The notes below the pieces were generated by a model. It was not told where the DNA came from. It did not search any database and saw nothing but the letters and a program-made list of their open reading frames with translations. Position numbers and translations under genes: made by a program. From Luteibacter pinisoli (GTDB lineage: Bacteria > Pseudomonadota > Gammaproteobacteria > Xanthomonadales > Rhodanobacteraceae), in the NCBI RefSeq assembly GCF_006385595.1, contig NZ_CP041046.1:1054001-1118000 (forward strand): 64,000 bases of DNA, read 5' to 3'. Below, piece after piece: positions 34,932 to 42,812 of this stretch; position 1 is the stretch's first letter, and every line of letters begins with the position of its first letter.

Positions 34932-36317
34932 ATGGTTTTCTCGATTACCCGTGCCCACCCCGACGATGCCGAGCGCCTGTGCGCCATCGAGCGTGCGGCG
35001 GTGGAGCTGTTCCGCGGGCACGAGGCGTGGCCGTCGTACTCGGGCATGGCGCTGCCGGTGGATGTCGTCCGCGCCCTGATCGTCCGTGGGCTGGCCTGGG
35101 TGGCGGTGGTGGAGGGCGAGGTGATCGGCTTCGTCTGCCTGGATACCGACGGTAACCCCGGCGCCATCGGCATCGCGGAAATCGACGTACTGCCCGCGTT
35201 CGGCCGCCGTGGCATCGGCGCGGCGCTGCTGGAGCACGCCTGCGGCTGGGCCCGCGACGCCGGCTATGCCCGGGTCGACCTGGGCACCCTGGCCGACGTA
35301 CCGTGGAACGCGCCGTTCTACGCGAAGCATGGCTTTGCCGTCGTCGACAAGCGCGCCCCTGAATTCGCCGAAGCGCTGGCCCGCGATCGGGACAACGGGT
35401 TTCCCGATCACCTGCGGGTGTTCATGAGTCGCGCCCTGGCGCCGCTGGCCCGTGGCGACTGGACGGCCTGGCCGGCGCCCGCGAAGCTCAACCTGTTCCT
35501 ACGCATCGTCGGCCGCCGCGCCGATGGCTACCACGAGCTGCAGACGGTGTTCCGGCTGCTCGACTGGGGCGACGAGGTGCGACTGCGGGTGCGCGAGGAC
35601 GGTGTCATCACCCGGCCCAGGCCGGTGCCCGGCGTCCCCGAAGACACCGACCTGACGGTGCGTGCCGCCCGCCTCCTCGCCGAAACGACGGGCACCCCCC
35701 TGGGTGCCGAGATCGAGGTGACCAAGCGGATCCCGATGGGCGGGGGACTGGGCGGGGGCAGTTCGGACGCGGCCACGGTGCTGGTGGGTCTCAACGCGCT
35801 CTGGGACACAGGGCTGGACGAGGACGCCCTGGCGGCGCTGGGGCTGAAGCTGGGTGCCGACGTGCCGGTGTTCGTCCGTGGCCGCTCGGCCTGGGCGGAA
35901 GGGGTGGGTGAGCGGCTGGAAACCATCCGCCTGCCGCGCCGCTGGTACGTCGTCCTCGACCCGGCGGAACACGTGCCGACGCCGGCCCTGTTCGCCGCGC
36001 CCGAATTGACTCGAAATGCCCCGCAGGCGACAATTTCGTCCTTTGTTTCCGGGACTTCGGCGGAAAACGCCTTTGAGCCGGTAGTCCGTGCGCGCCACCC
36101 GCGGGTGGCCGCGGCGCTGGACTGGCTGGCAGGCTTCGGCCACGCCCGGCTTTCCGGCAGCGGTGGCTGCGTTTTCCTGGAAACGAGAACCTTCGAAGCG
36201 GCCCTCGCGGTCGCTTCGCGTTGCCCGGGGGCCTTCACGGCCCATGTGGCGGCGGGTGTCGATCCATCACCGCTGTTGCTGGCGCGTGCGCGGATCGGGG
36301 CTAGGGGCTTCATTTAA
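34932..36317 (+). CDS. ispE: Fused GNAT acetyltransferase and IspE (CDP-ME kinase)
   Basis: One uninterrupted 461-codon frame. Residues 1-165 are a GNAT acetyltransferase (IAEIDVLPAFGRRGIGAALLEHA, with the RRGIGA acetyl-CoA loop). Residues about 175-461 are 4-diphosphocytidyl-2-C-methylerythritol kinase, an isoprenoid-pathway GHMP kinase: PAPAKLNLFL, PMGGGLGGGSSDAA and LGADVPVF carry the catalytic Lys, ATP loop and Asp. ispE is normally alone (about 285 aa). M165 (35424) could start a separate IspE but has no clear ribosome site. The acetyl acceptor is unknown. Confidence 0.88.
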   Translation: MVFSITRAHPDDAERLCAIERAAVELFRGHEAWPSYSGMALPVDVVRALIVRGLAWVAVVEGEVIGFVCLDTDGNPGAIGIAEIDVLPAFGRRGIGAALLEHACGWARDAGYARVDLGTLADVPWNAPFYAKHGFAVVDKRAPEFAEALARDRDNGFPDHLRVFMSRALAPLARGDWTAWPAPAKLNLFLRIVGRRADGYHELQTVFRLLDWGDEVRLRVREDGVITRPRPVPGVPEDTDLTVRAARLLAETTGTPLGAEIEVTKRIPMGGGLGGGSSDAATVLVGLNALWDTGLDEDALAALGLKLGADVPVFVRGRSAWAEGVGERLETIRLPRRWYVVLDPAEHVPTPALFAAPELTRNAPQATISSFVSGTSAENAFEPVVRARHPRVAAALDWLAGFGHARLSGSGGCVFLETRTFEAALAVASRCPGAFTAHVAAGVDPSPLLLARARIGARGFI

Positions 36318-36360
36318 GGACGGGAAAGGGCCGCGGGCTGCGGCAAAGCACACGAATTGT

Positions 36361-36437
36361 TGGGGCGTCGCCAAGCTGGTTAAGGCACGGGATTTTGATT
36401 CCCGCATGCGCAGGTTCGAATCCTGCCGCCCCAGCCA
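36361..36437 (+). tRNA. tRNA-Gln (anticodon TTG)
   Basis: A 77-nt cloverleaf: acceptor TGGGGCG/CGCCCCA, anticodon arm CGGGA-TTTTGAT-TCCCG with TTG, T-arm GGTTCGAATCC, encoded CCA (36435-36437). It sits between ispE and prs, a conserved position. Confidence 0.97.
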
Positions 36438-36493
36438 CCCCCCGGGGTGGCACTGCGCTGATTTCACCTAACTGTTCTCATTCAGGAGTCTCC

Positions 36494-37450
36494 GTGGACA
36501 CGTCCACCCCGATGCTTTTCTCCGGCAACGCGCACCGCGCGCTCGCCGATGACGTCGCCGCACGCCTTGGCATTCCGCTGGGCAAGGCCCTTATCGGCCG
36601 CTTCAGCGATGGCGAGGCGCAGATCGAGATTGAGGAGAACGTCCGCAAGCAGGAAGTGTTCGTCATCCAGCCGACGGGCGCCCCCAGCGCGGAAAACCTG
36701 TTTGATTTGCTGGTGTTGGTGGATGCGCTCAAGCGTGCATCGGCCGGCACCGTGACCGCGGTGATGCCGTATTTCGGCTACGCCCGCCAGGATCGCCGCC
36801 CGCGCTCCGCGCGCGTACCGATCACGGCGAAGCTGGCGGCGAAGATGATCCAGACGGCCGGTGCGGATCGCGTGCTCACGATCGACCTGCACGCCGACCA
36901 GATCCAGGGCTTCTTCGACGTCCCGGTCGACAACGTGTACGCCTCGCCGGTGCTCCTGGCCGACATCTGGCGTCACCACAGCATGGACGACCTGATCGTG
37001 GTCAGCCCCGACGTCGGCGGCGTGGTGCGTGCGCGTGCGCTCGCCAAGCGCCTGGATGACGCGGACCTGGCCATCATCGACAAGCGCCGCCCGAAGGCGA
37101 ACGTGGCCACGGTCATGAACATCATCGGCGACGTGGAAGGCAAGACCTGCGTGCTGGTGGACGACATCGTCGACACGGCCGGCACCCTGTGTGCCGCCGC
37201 GGCGGCGCTGAAGGAAAAGGGCGCCCAGAAGGTCGTCGCCTACTGCGTCCATCCGGTGCTCTCGGGCGCCGCCATCACCAACCTGGAGTCCTCCCAGCTC
37301 GACCAGCTGGTGGTCACCAATACCCTGCCGCTGCGCGATAACGCTCGTAACTGTGCGAAAATCCGTCAGTTGTCGGTCGCGGAACTGCTCGCGGAGACGA
37401 TCCGCCGCATCGCCTATGGCGAATCGGTGAGCTCGCTCTACATCGACTGA
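36494..37450 (+). CDS. prs: Ribose-phosphate pyrophosphokinase
   Basis: A 318-residue PRPP synthase, making phosphoribosyl pyrophosphate for nucleotide, His and Trp synthesis. The ATP/flexible-loop region YARQDRRPRSARVPI and the PRPP-binding loop VLVDDIVDTAGT are intact, with DLHADQIQGFFD between. GTG 36494 is chosen for AGGAG 5 nt upstream; ATG 36512 would remove six residues. Confidence 0.96.
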   Translation: MDTSTPMLFSGNAHRALADDVAARLGIPLGKALIGRFSDGEAQIEIEENVRKQEVFVIQPTGAPSAENLFDLLVLVDALKRASAGTVTAVMPYFGYARQDRRPRSARVPITAKLAAKMIQTAGADRVLTIDLHADQIQGFFDVPVDNVYASPVLLADIWRHHSMDDLIVVSPDVGGVVRARALAKRLDDADLAIIDKRRPKANVATVMNIIGDVEGKTCVLVDDIVDTAGTLCAAAAALKEKGAQKVVAYCVHPVLSGAAITNLESSQLDQLVVTNTLPLRDNARNCAKIRQLSVAELLAETIRRIAYGESVSSLYID

Positions 37451-37529
37451 TCCACCTTTTTTCGGGCTCCCCTGGTCGCGGGGGAGTCCTTTACCTACCG
37501 CCGCGAGGCGGTTTTACTGAGGCAACACC

Positions 37530-38168
37530 ATGGCTACCAATCATCAGCTCACGGCCACGAGCCGCAAGATCGAAGGGAAGGGTGCGAGCCGCCGTCTTCG
37601 TATTGCAGGCTACGTGCCGGCTATCGTTTACGGCGCGGGCGAAGCCCCGCAGGCGATCCAGGTCCTCCACAACGACATCCTGCTCGGCTCGCGTTTTGAG
37701 TCGTTCTACTCGTCGGTGCTGGAACTGACCGTCGACGGCAAGAAGCAGAAGGTCCTGATCAAGGACTGGCAGAAGCACCCGTTCAAGCAGCTCATGCTGC
37801 ACATGGACTTCCAGCGCGTTAACGAGAACGAAGCCGTTCGCGTTGCCGTGCCGGTGCACTTCCTGAACCAGGAAAAGTCGCCCGCTGGCAAGACCGCCGG
37901 CCTGGTCATCTCGCACAACCTGACGGAAGTGACCGTCTCGTGCCTGCCGAAGGACCTGCCGGAGTTCATCGAGCTCGACCTCGCCAACCTGAAGGCCGGC
38001 GACATCGTTCACCTCTCGGACCTCAAGCTGCCGAAGGGCGTTGAAGTGCCGGAGCTGGGCCTGGGCAAGGAACACGACGTTGCCGTCGTCACCGTCGCCT
38101 CGATCCAGGAAGAAGTCGACCCGACGGCCGAAGGCGCCGAGGGCGCTGCTTCGGACGAAGGCAAGTAA
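37530..38168 (+). CDS. rplY: 50S ribosomal protein bL25 (Ctc form)
   Basis: A 212-residue long-form bL25/Ctc: an N-terminal 5S rRNA-binding domain (about 1-95, with GKGASRRLRIAGYVPAIVYG) and a C-terminal TL5/Ctc beta domain with acidic tail (EEVDPTAEGAEGAASDEGK). E. coli bL25 has only the first domain. It follows prs and precedes pth, the common order. Confidence 0.94.
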   Translation: MATNHQLTATSRKIEGKGASRRLRIAGYVPAIVYGAGEAPQAIQVLHNDILLGSRFESFYSSVLELTVDGKKQKVLIKDWQKHPFKQLMLHMDFQRVNENEAVRVAVPVHFLNQEKSPAGKTAGLVISHNLTEVTVSCLPKDLPEFIELDLANLKAGDIVHLSDLKLPKGVEVPELGLGKEHDVAVVTVASIQEEVDPTAEGAEGAASDEGK

Positions 38169-38219
38169 TCGGCTGGCCACCCGCGGCGCCTTGCGTCGCG
38201 GGTGGCCCGCTTACCTTGC

Positions 38220-38798
38220 ATGGCGTCACTACGTCTTATCGTCGGCCTCGGTAACCCCGGGGCCGAATACGTCAGGACCCGGCACAATGCCGGGTTCTGG
38301 TGCGTGGATGCCCTGGCCATGGACCAGGGGGAGCGGTGGTCGTTCGATGGCAAGCTGCACGGCGAAACGTGCAAGGTGCGCATCGGCGGGGAAGCCGTCT
38401 GGCTGCTCAAGCCCGCCACGTTCATGAACAAGAGTGGCATCGCCGTGGTTTCGGCGCTGCGCTACTACAAGATCGAGCCGGAAGAGTGCCTCGTCGCCCA
38501 CGACGAACTGGACCTCTCGCCCGGCACCATCCGCATGAAGTTCGATGGCGGCCACGGCGGCCAGAACGGATTGCGCGACATCATGGCCCACCTGGGCCAC
38601 GGCAAATTCCATCGCCTGCGGGTTGGCATCGGCCACCCGGGGCACAAGGACAAGGTCACCCCATGGGTGCTCGGCCGCCCGAACGCGGCTGACGAAGACG
38701 CCATCATGCACGGCATCGGGCGCGCGTTCGACGTGCTGCCGCTGGCGCAGGAAGGCAAGTTCGAAGAGGCGATGAAACGCCTGCACACGGTCGCCTGA
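38220..38798 (+). CDS. pth: Peptidyl-tRNA hydrolase
   Basis: A 192-residue Pth (E. coli 194) that recycles peptidyl-tRNAs dropped from ribosomes. GLGNPG (with the key Asn), RTRHNAGFW (catalytic His), FMNKSG and HDELDLSPG (key Asp) are all present. ATG 38220 gives the family N-terminus MASLRLIVGLGNPG; GTG 38202 would add six residues. Neither has a strong ribosome site. Confidence 0.95.
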   Translation: MASLRLIVGLGNPGAEYVRTRHNAGFWCVDALAMDQGERWSFDGKLHGETCKVRIGGEAVWLLKPATFMNKSGIAVVSALRYYKIEPEECLVAHDELDLSPGTIRMKFDGGHGGQNGLRDIMAHLGHGKFHRLRVGIGHPGHKDKVTPWVLGRPNAADEDAIMHGIGRAFDVLPLAQEGKFEEAMKRLHTVA

Positions 38799-38832
38799 CC
38801 CTCTCAAACACTTACCGGACACAGATTTCGCC

Positions 38833-39924
38833 ATGGGTATCAAATGCGGCATCGTCGGCCTGCCTAACGTCGGCAAGTCCACCCTGTTCAATGCGCTGAC
38901 CAAGGCGGGCATCGCGTCGGCCAATTTCCCGTTCTGCACCATCGAGCCGAACACCGGCATCGTGCCCGTGCCGGACCCGCGCCTGGACGCGCTCTCGGCG
39001 ATCGTGAAGCCGCAGCGCATCATCCCGACCACCATGGAATTCGTGGACATCGCCGGCCTCGTCGCTGGTGCCTCGAAGGGTGAAGGCCTGGGCAACAAGT
39101 TCCTCGCGCATATCCGCGAAACCGATGCCATCGCGCATGTGGTGCGTTGCTTCGAAGACGGCAACATCATCCACGTCGCCAACAAGGTCGACCCGATCGC
39201 CGATATCGAAACCATCGATACCGAGCTGGCGCTGGCCGACCTGGAAGCGGTGCTGAAGGCCCTCGACCGCGCCACCCGTTCGGCCAAGGCCAACGACAAG
39301 GACGCGATGGCCCGCAAGCCGGTGCTCGAGAAGCTCGCCAAGGCACTGGACCAGGGCAAGAGCGCCCGCGCCGCCGGCCTCGATGCCGAGGAAAAGGCCC
39401 TCGTCCGCGACATGTTCCTGATCACCATGAAGCCGCTGATGTACATCGCCAACGTGGCGGAAGACGGCTTCGAGAACAACCCGCACCTCGACGCCGTGCG
39501 CGCCCGCGCCGTGGAAGAGGGTGCCGAGGTGGTGCCGGTGTGCGCCGCCATCGAGGAAGAGCTTTCGCAGATGGACGAGGCCGACCGCGTCGAGTTCCTC
39601 GAGAGCATGGGCTTCGACGAGCCGGGCCTGAATCGCGTTATCCGCGCGGGCTACAAGCTGCTTGGCCTGCAGACGTACTTCACCGCCGGCGAGAAGGAAG
39701 TCCGCGCCTGGCAGGTCCGCGCGGGCTCCACCGCCCCGCAGGCGGCCGGCGTCATCCACACCGATTTCGAGCGTGGCTTCATCCGCGCGGAGACCGTCGC
39801 CTACGACGACTTCATCAAGTACAAGGGCGAGCAGGGCGCGAAGGAAGCCGGCCGGCTCCGGCTGGAAGGCAAGGATTACCTTGTCAAGGAAGGCGATGTG
39901 CTGCACTTCCGCTTTAACGTCTGA
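38833..39924 (+). CDS. ychF: Redox-regulated ATPase YchF
   Basis: A 363-residue OBG-like P-loop protein: G1 GLPNVGKST (about 8-16), NFPFCTIEPNTG, G3-like DIAGLVAGASKGEGLGNKFL, a coiled-coil insert (about 140-200) and a C-terminal TGS domain. YchF binds ATP rather than GTP and associates with ribosomes. It is last in the lolB-to-ychF run and is followed by a terminator, after which base composition changes. Confidence 0.96.
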   Translation: MGIKCGIVGLPNVGKSTLFNALTKAGIASANFPFCTIEPNTGIVPVPDPRLDALSAIVKPQRIIPTTMEFVDIAGLVAGASKGEGLGNKFLAHIRETDAIAHVVRCFEDGNIIHVANKVDPIADIETIDTELALADLEAVLKALDRATRSAKANDKDAMARKPVLEKLAKALDQGKSARAAGLDAEEKALVRDMFLITMKPLMYIANVAEDGFENNPHLDAVRARAVEEGAEVVPVCAAIEEELSQMDEADRVEFLESMGFDEPGLNRVIRAGYKLLGLQTYFTAGEKEVRAWQVRAGSTAPQAAGVIHTDFERGFIRAETVAYDDFIKYKGEQGAKEAGRLRLEGKDYLVKEGDVLHFRFNV

Positions 39925-39929
39925 CCCAG

Positions 39930-39956
39930 AACCCCGCTTCGGCGGGGTTTCTTTTT
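39930..39956 (+). terminator. Rho-independent terminator after ychF
   Basis: AACCCCGC-TTCG-GCGGGGTT (8-bp stem, stable tetraloop) followed by TCTTTTT, 5 bp after the ychF stop. It marks the end of the housekeeping cluster and the left edge of the lower-GC segment. Confidence 0.92.
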
Positions 39957-40082
39957 CACAAGCGTCGCCTGATGATTGCCGCTACGGCACAGGGAGCGCA
40001 TGTGTCATAACCGGTACGCTGTGTGAACCGCTGGTCGCCTGCCGTGCATGGTCTGGCGGCCTCGCCGAGCTTTGGAGATGTC

Positions 40083-41279
40083 ATGCAGATCGAGTCGATC
40101 GCGGTGAAAAACTACCGCCTGTTTCGCGATGCAAAGCTTGAGAATATCCCGCGACTCTGTGTTCTTGTCGGCGCGAACGGCACCGGGAAGTCCACCTTGT
40201 TCGATGTCTTCTCGTTTCTGAAAGATGCTTTGTCGATGAATGTCGGGAAGGCTCTGGCTAAGCGTGGTGGATTCAAGGAAGTGGCTAGTCGCGGATTTGC
40301 GACAGAGTCGATCGAATTGACACTCCAGTTCCGAATGGAGATAACCGGCAAGGAGCGGCTGGTCACCTACCTCTTGGAAATATCTCCTGGCGTAAACGGC
40401 AAGCCGGTCGTCGAGCGAGAGGTCCTTCGCTACAAGCGTGGCGCGTACGGTGCACCTTTTCGTTTCTTGGACTTCACTCGAGGGAAGGGTTACGCCATCA
40501 CGAACGAGGAGGACTTCTCGAAAACTGACGAAGAGCTCCGGCGCGAAGAGCAGGAGCTGGACGCGCCCGACATTCTCGCTATCAAAGGCCTCGGTCAGTT
40601 CGAGCGATTCAAGGCGGCGAGTGCCTTTCGTCTCATGATTGAGAACTGGCATGTCTCAGACTTCCACGTCTCCGAGGCTCGACCCAGTCAAGAGGAGGGA
40701 TTCGCGGAGCACCTTTCGACTCGTGGTGAGAATTTGCCACTTGTCGCCAATTATTTGTTTGAACATCATCGCGATCGATTTGATCGCGTGTTGCGTGCGA
40801 TGCGCCGTCGCGTCCCCGGCGTATCGGTGGTTGAACCTAAACAGACTGAAGACGGTAGGCTAGTCCTTCGCTTTCAGGATGGTAGCTTCCGGGACCCGTT
40901 TATTGCGCGGCACGTGTCTGACGGGACTATCAAGATGTTCGCCTACTTAGTCCTCTTGAATGATCCCAAGCCGTACCCCCTTCTTGCCGTGGAGGAGCCG
41001 GAAAATCAGCTTTACCCAGAATTGTTGCCCGAGCTCGCGGAAGAGTTTCGCGACTACGCTGAACGCGGTGGTCAGGTTTTTATCTCGACGCACTCGCCAG
41101 ACTTTTTGAATGCCCTCTATCTCAACGAGATCTATTGCTTACGAAAGCAAAGCGGCTTCACGACCGTCTCTCGCGCTACCGATTCTGAGAACCTTCGGGC
41201 CTTGAATGATGCTGGCGACCTCCCTGGGTACCTGTGGAAGCAAGGGCTTTTTGAAGGTGTAAACAAGGAAGGTAACTGA
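40083..41279 (+). CDS. AAA/ABC-type ATPase of a two-gene OLD-like module
   Basis: A 398-residue ATPase of the AAA_21/RecF-like class: Walker A GANGTGKST (30-38), signature-like HVSDGTIKMFAYL, Walker B LLAVEEPENQLYP and H-loop FISTHSPDFL. It has no nuclease domain; the next gene, overlapping by one base (TGATG), encodes a Toprim-like DUF4276 protein. ATPase plus separate Toprim recalls the PARIS (AriA/AriB) defence system and split OLD nucleases. ATG 40083 has GGAG 5 nt upstream. Codon use is visibly less GC-rich than in its neighbours, suggesting acquisition by transfer. The defence role is inferred. Confidence 0.85.
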   Translation: MQIESIAVKNYRLFRDAKLENIPRLCVLVGANGTGKSTLFDVFSFLKDALSMNVGKALAKRGGFKEVASRGFATESIELTLQFRMEITGKERLVTYLLEISPGVNGKPVVEREVLRYKRGAYGAPFRFLDFTRGKGYAITNEEDFSKTDEELRREEQELDAPDILAIKGLGQFERFKAASAFRLMIENWHVSDFHVSEARPSQEEGFAEHLSTRGENLPLVANYLFEHHRDRFDRVLRAMRRRVPGVSVVEPKQTEDGRLVLRFQDGSFRDPFIARHVSDGTIKMFAYLVLLNDPKPYPLLAVEEPENQLYPELLPELAEEFRDYAERGGQVFISTHSPDFLNALYLNEIYCLRKQSGFTTVSRATDSENLRALNDAGDLPGYLWKQGLFEGVNKEGN

Positions 41280-41875
41280 TGGAGGGGCGGATCGTCTTTC
41301 TCGTAGAGGAGCCATCCATGAAGATGCTACTGGATGGAATTCTTCCGCGCATTTTTCCAGGATGGGTAGACCGTGAGCACTTCCAGTGTGTGCCCCACGA
41401 GGGAAAATCGGATCTCGACCGAAGCATTCCAAGAAAGCTTGCGAATTGGCGGATTCCGGGTGACCGCTTCGTAATCGTTCGAGACAACGACAACGCCGAC
41501 TGTCTTGCGGTGAAGGCTCGGTTGGTCGCCCAGTGCGTGAACGCCGGGCGGCCCGATTCGCTAGTCCGGCTCGTTTGTCAGGAGCTCGAAGGTTGGTATC
41601 TGGGTGATCTCCGCGCGATGGAGGTAGGGCTCGAATCTCCTGGGCTGGACACTGTGCGTCACAGGAAACGATTTTCTGATCCAGATTCGTGGCAAAAGCC
41701 GTCAGTTGAAGTTAAGAGACTGGTGCCTTCCTTTCAAAAGGGTGGGGGCGCTCGTGCGATGGCTGAACATCTCAGTCCTGATGGCAATACGTCGCGAAGT
41801 TTTAATGTGTTTGTCGCCGGGTTGCGGGCGTTGGCTCATGAGATGGGGTACGTCGTACCTGAGATGGCTGCATAG
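41279..41875 (+). CDS. DUF4276 family Toprim-like protein
   Basis: A 198-residue DUF4276 protein. The N-terminal strand FLVEEPSMKMLL (E10/E11) and RDNDNADC (D69, D71) fit the Glu and DxD metal-binding pattern of Toprim nucleases; QELEGWYLGD and FQKGGGARAMAEHL are further family blocks. With the ATPase it would form an effector pair; nuclease activity is inferred from the motif order. Its start shares a base with the ATPase stop. The 248 bp after it up to the next gene contain a GCGCGCAAGCGCG palindrome and no gene I can support. Confidence 0.75.
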   Translation: MEGRIVFLVEEPSMKMLLDGILPRIFPGWVDREHFQCVPHEGKSDLDRSIPRKLANWRIPGDRFVIVRDNDNADCLAVKARLVAQCVNAGRPDSLVRLVCQELEGWYLGDLRAMEVGLESPGLDTVRHRKRFSDPDSWQKPSVEVKRLVPSFQKGGGARAMAEHLSPDGNTSRSFNVFVAGLRALAHEMGYVVPEMAA

Positions 41876-42090
41876 CGGAGAGCGCCTCCATGGCTGCTGG
41901 ACAATGGTAGGGCGGAGGTGTTTGCGTGGGCGAAGTGAATGAAAGCTTCCTGCGGTGCGCCGCCATTGGGCGCGCAAGCGCGTCGTTCGTGTGCCGCCGG
42001 GTAAATGGAGCCGGCGAGCGGCGCAATTCGGTTGAGGCCCAGCTGCCATAAGGTTATGTGGACAACGAGATGCGCACAATTGAGTCGCTT

Positions 42091-42105
42091 GCAATTCAAT
42101 TTTGC
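42091..42105. promoter_or_regulatory. Possible OhrR operator (AATT-rich)
   Basis: GCAATTCAATTTTGC, with a CAATT 10 bp further upstream (42078-42082), resembles the CAATT-rich imperfect palindromes bound by OhrR proteins. It lies about 20 bp before the regulator start, with TACATT (42112-42117) as a possible -10. The match is loose and only suggestive of autoregulation. Confidence 0.35.
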
Positions 42106-42123
42106 CGACCCTACATTGGGCCT

Positions 42124-42591
42124 ATGAGTGACGATCCGCTTCCGATCGACCTGCAGCCCCCGCGAACCCTCGACGGGCAGCTCTGCTTCGCGCTTTACTC
42201 GGCCAACTTGGCAATGGGAAAGGTCTACCGTCAACTGCTGGCGGAGCTCGATCTAACGTATCCTCAGTACCTAGTAATGCTGGTGCTCTGGGAGCGCGAT
42301 GGCATTACGGTTTCCGAGCTAGGGGAGCGGCTATTCCTCGATTCAGCCACGCTTACGCCCCTGCTTAAGCGCCTCCAGGCCGGTGGCCTCGTGGAACGCA
42401 ATCGCAGCGCGAAGGATGAGCGACAGGTTATCGTGACGCTGAGCGGCGAGGGTAGGGCATTGCAAGCGAAGGCGAATGCCGTGCCGGCCGGGGTTTTCTG
42501 CGCCGCCGGTTGTGACATCGACACGCTGACAAGGCTCAAGGCGGAACTCGAATCTCTGCGCACCAGCCTCGCCGACAATGCAGGACGCTGA
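42124..42591 (+). CDS. MarR-family regulator, 2-Cys OhrR type
   Basis: A 155-residue winged-helix regulator of the OhrR subgroup: LTYPQYLVMLVLWE, then ISELGERLFLDSATLTPLLKRLQ-like recognition region (here TVSELGERLFLDSATLTP) and the wing KDERQVIVTL. C21 (QLCFALY) matches the peroxide-sensing cysteine, and C126 and C130 include the resolving cysteine of the Xanthomonas 2-Cys form (C22/C127). It would repress an organic hydroperoxide reductase gene until oxidised, but no ohr lies in the window. ATG 42124 gives the family N-terminus. Confidence 0.85.
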   Translation: MSDDPLPIDLQPPRTLDGQLCFALYSANLAMGKVYRQLLAELDLTYPQYLVMLVLWERDGITVSELGERLFLDSATLTPLLKRLQAGGLVERNRSAKDERQVIVTLSGEGRALQAKANAVPAGVFCAAGCDIDTLTRLKAELESLRTSLADNAGR

Positions 42592-42812
42592 TCCCCTGTA
42601 GGCACATCGTCGGAATTTCTACTTAGGCCAAATGTCTGGAGGCGTCGGTGCCTTCTCCAAGCGCATGATGCGCTTCGCGGCCGAGGGCCTATGCGAGGAA
42701 GCCGCACAGATGTCGTCGAAGTCAGCGAGTGCGTTGCGTGAGCGCCCGCTTGTGTCGCTGGCGCGTTTCGCCATCGTTATTTGAGGTTTTGCGGATCTCG
42801 TAAGGAGTCGTC

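Noticed and set aside
42632..42784. 50-codon frame (MSGGVGAFSKRMMRF start) before the unknown lipoprotein
   Set aside because: Weak ribosome site, no recognisable family; could be a remnant of a lost gene but cannot be supported.
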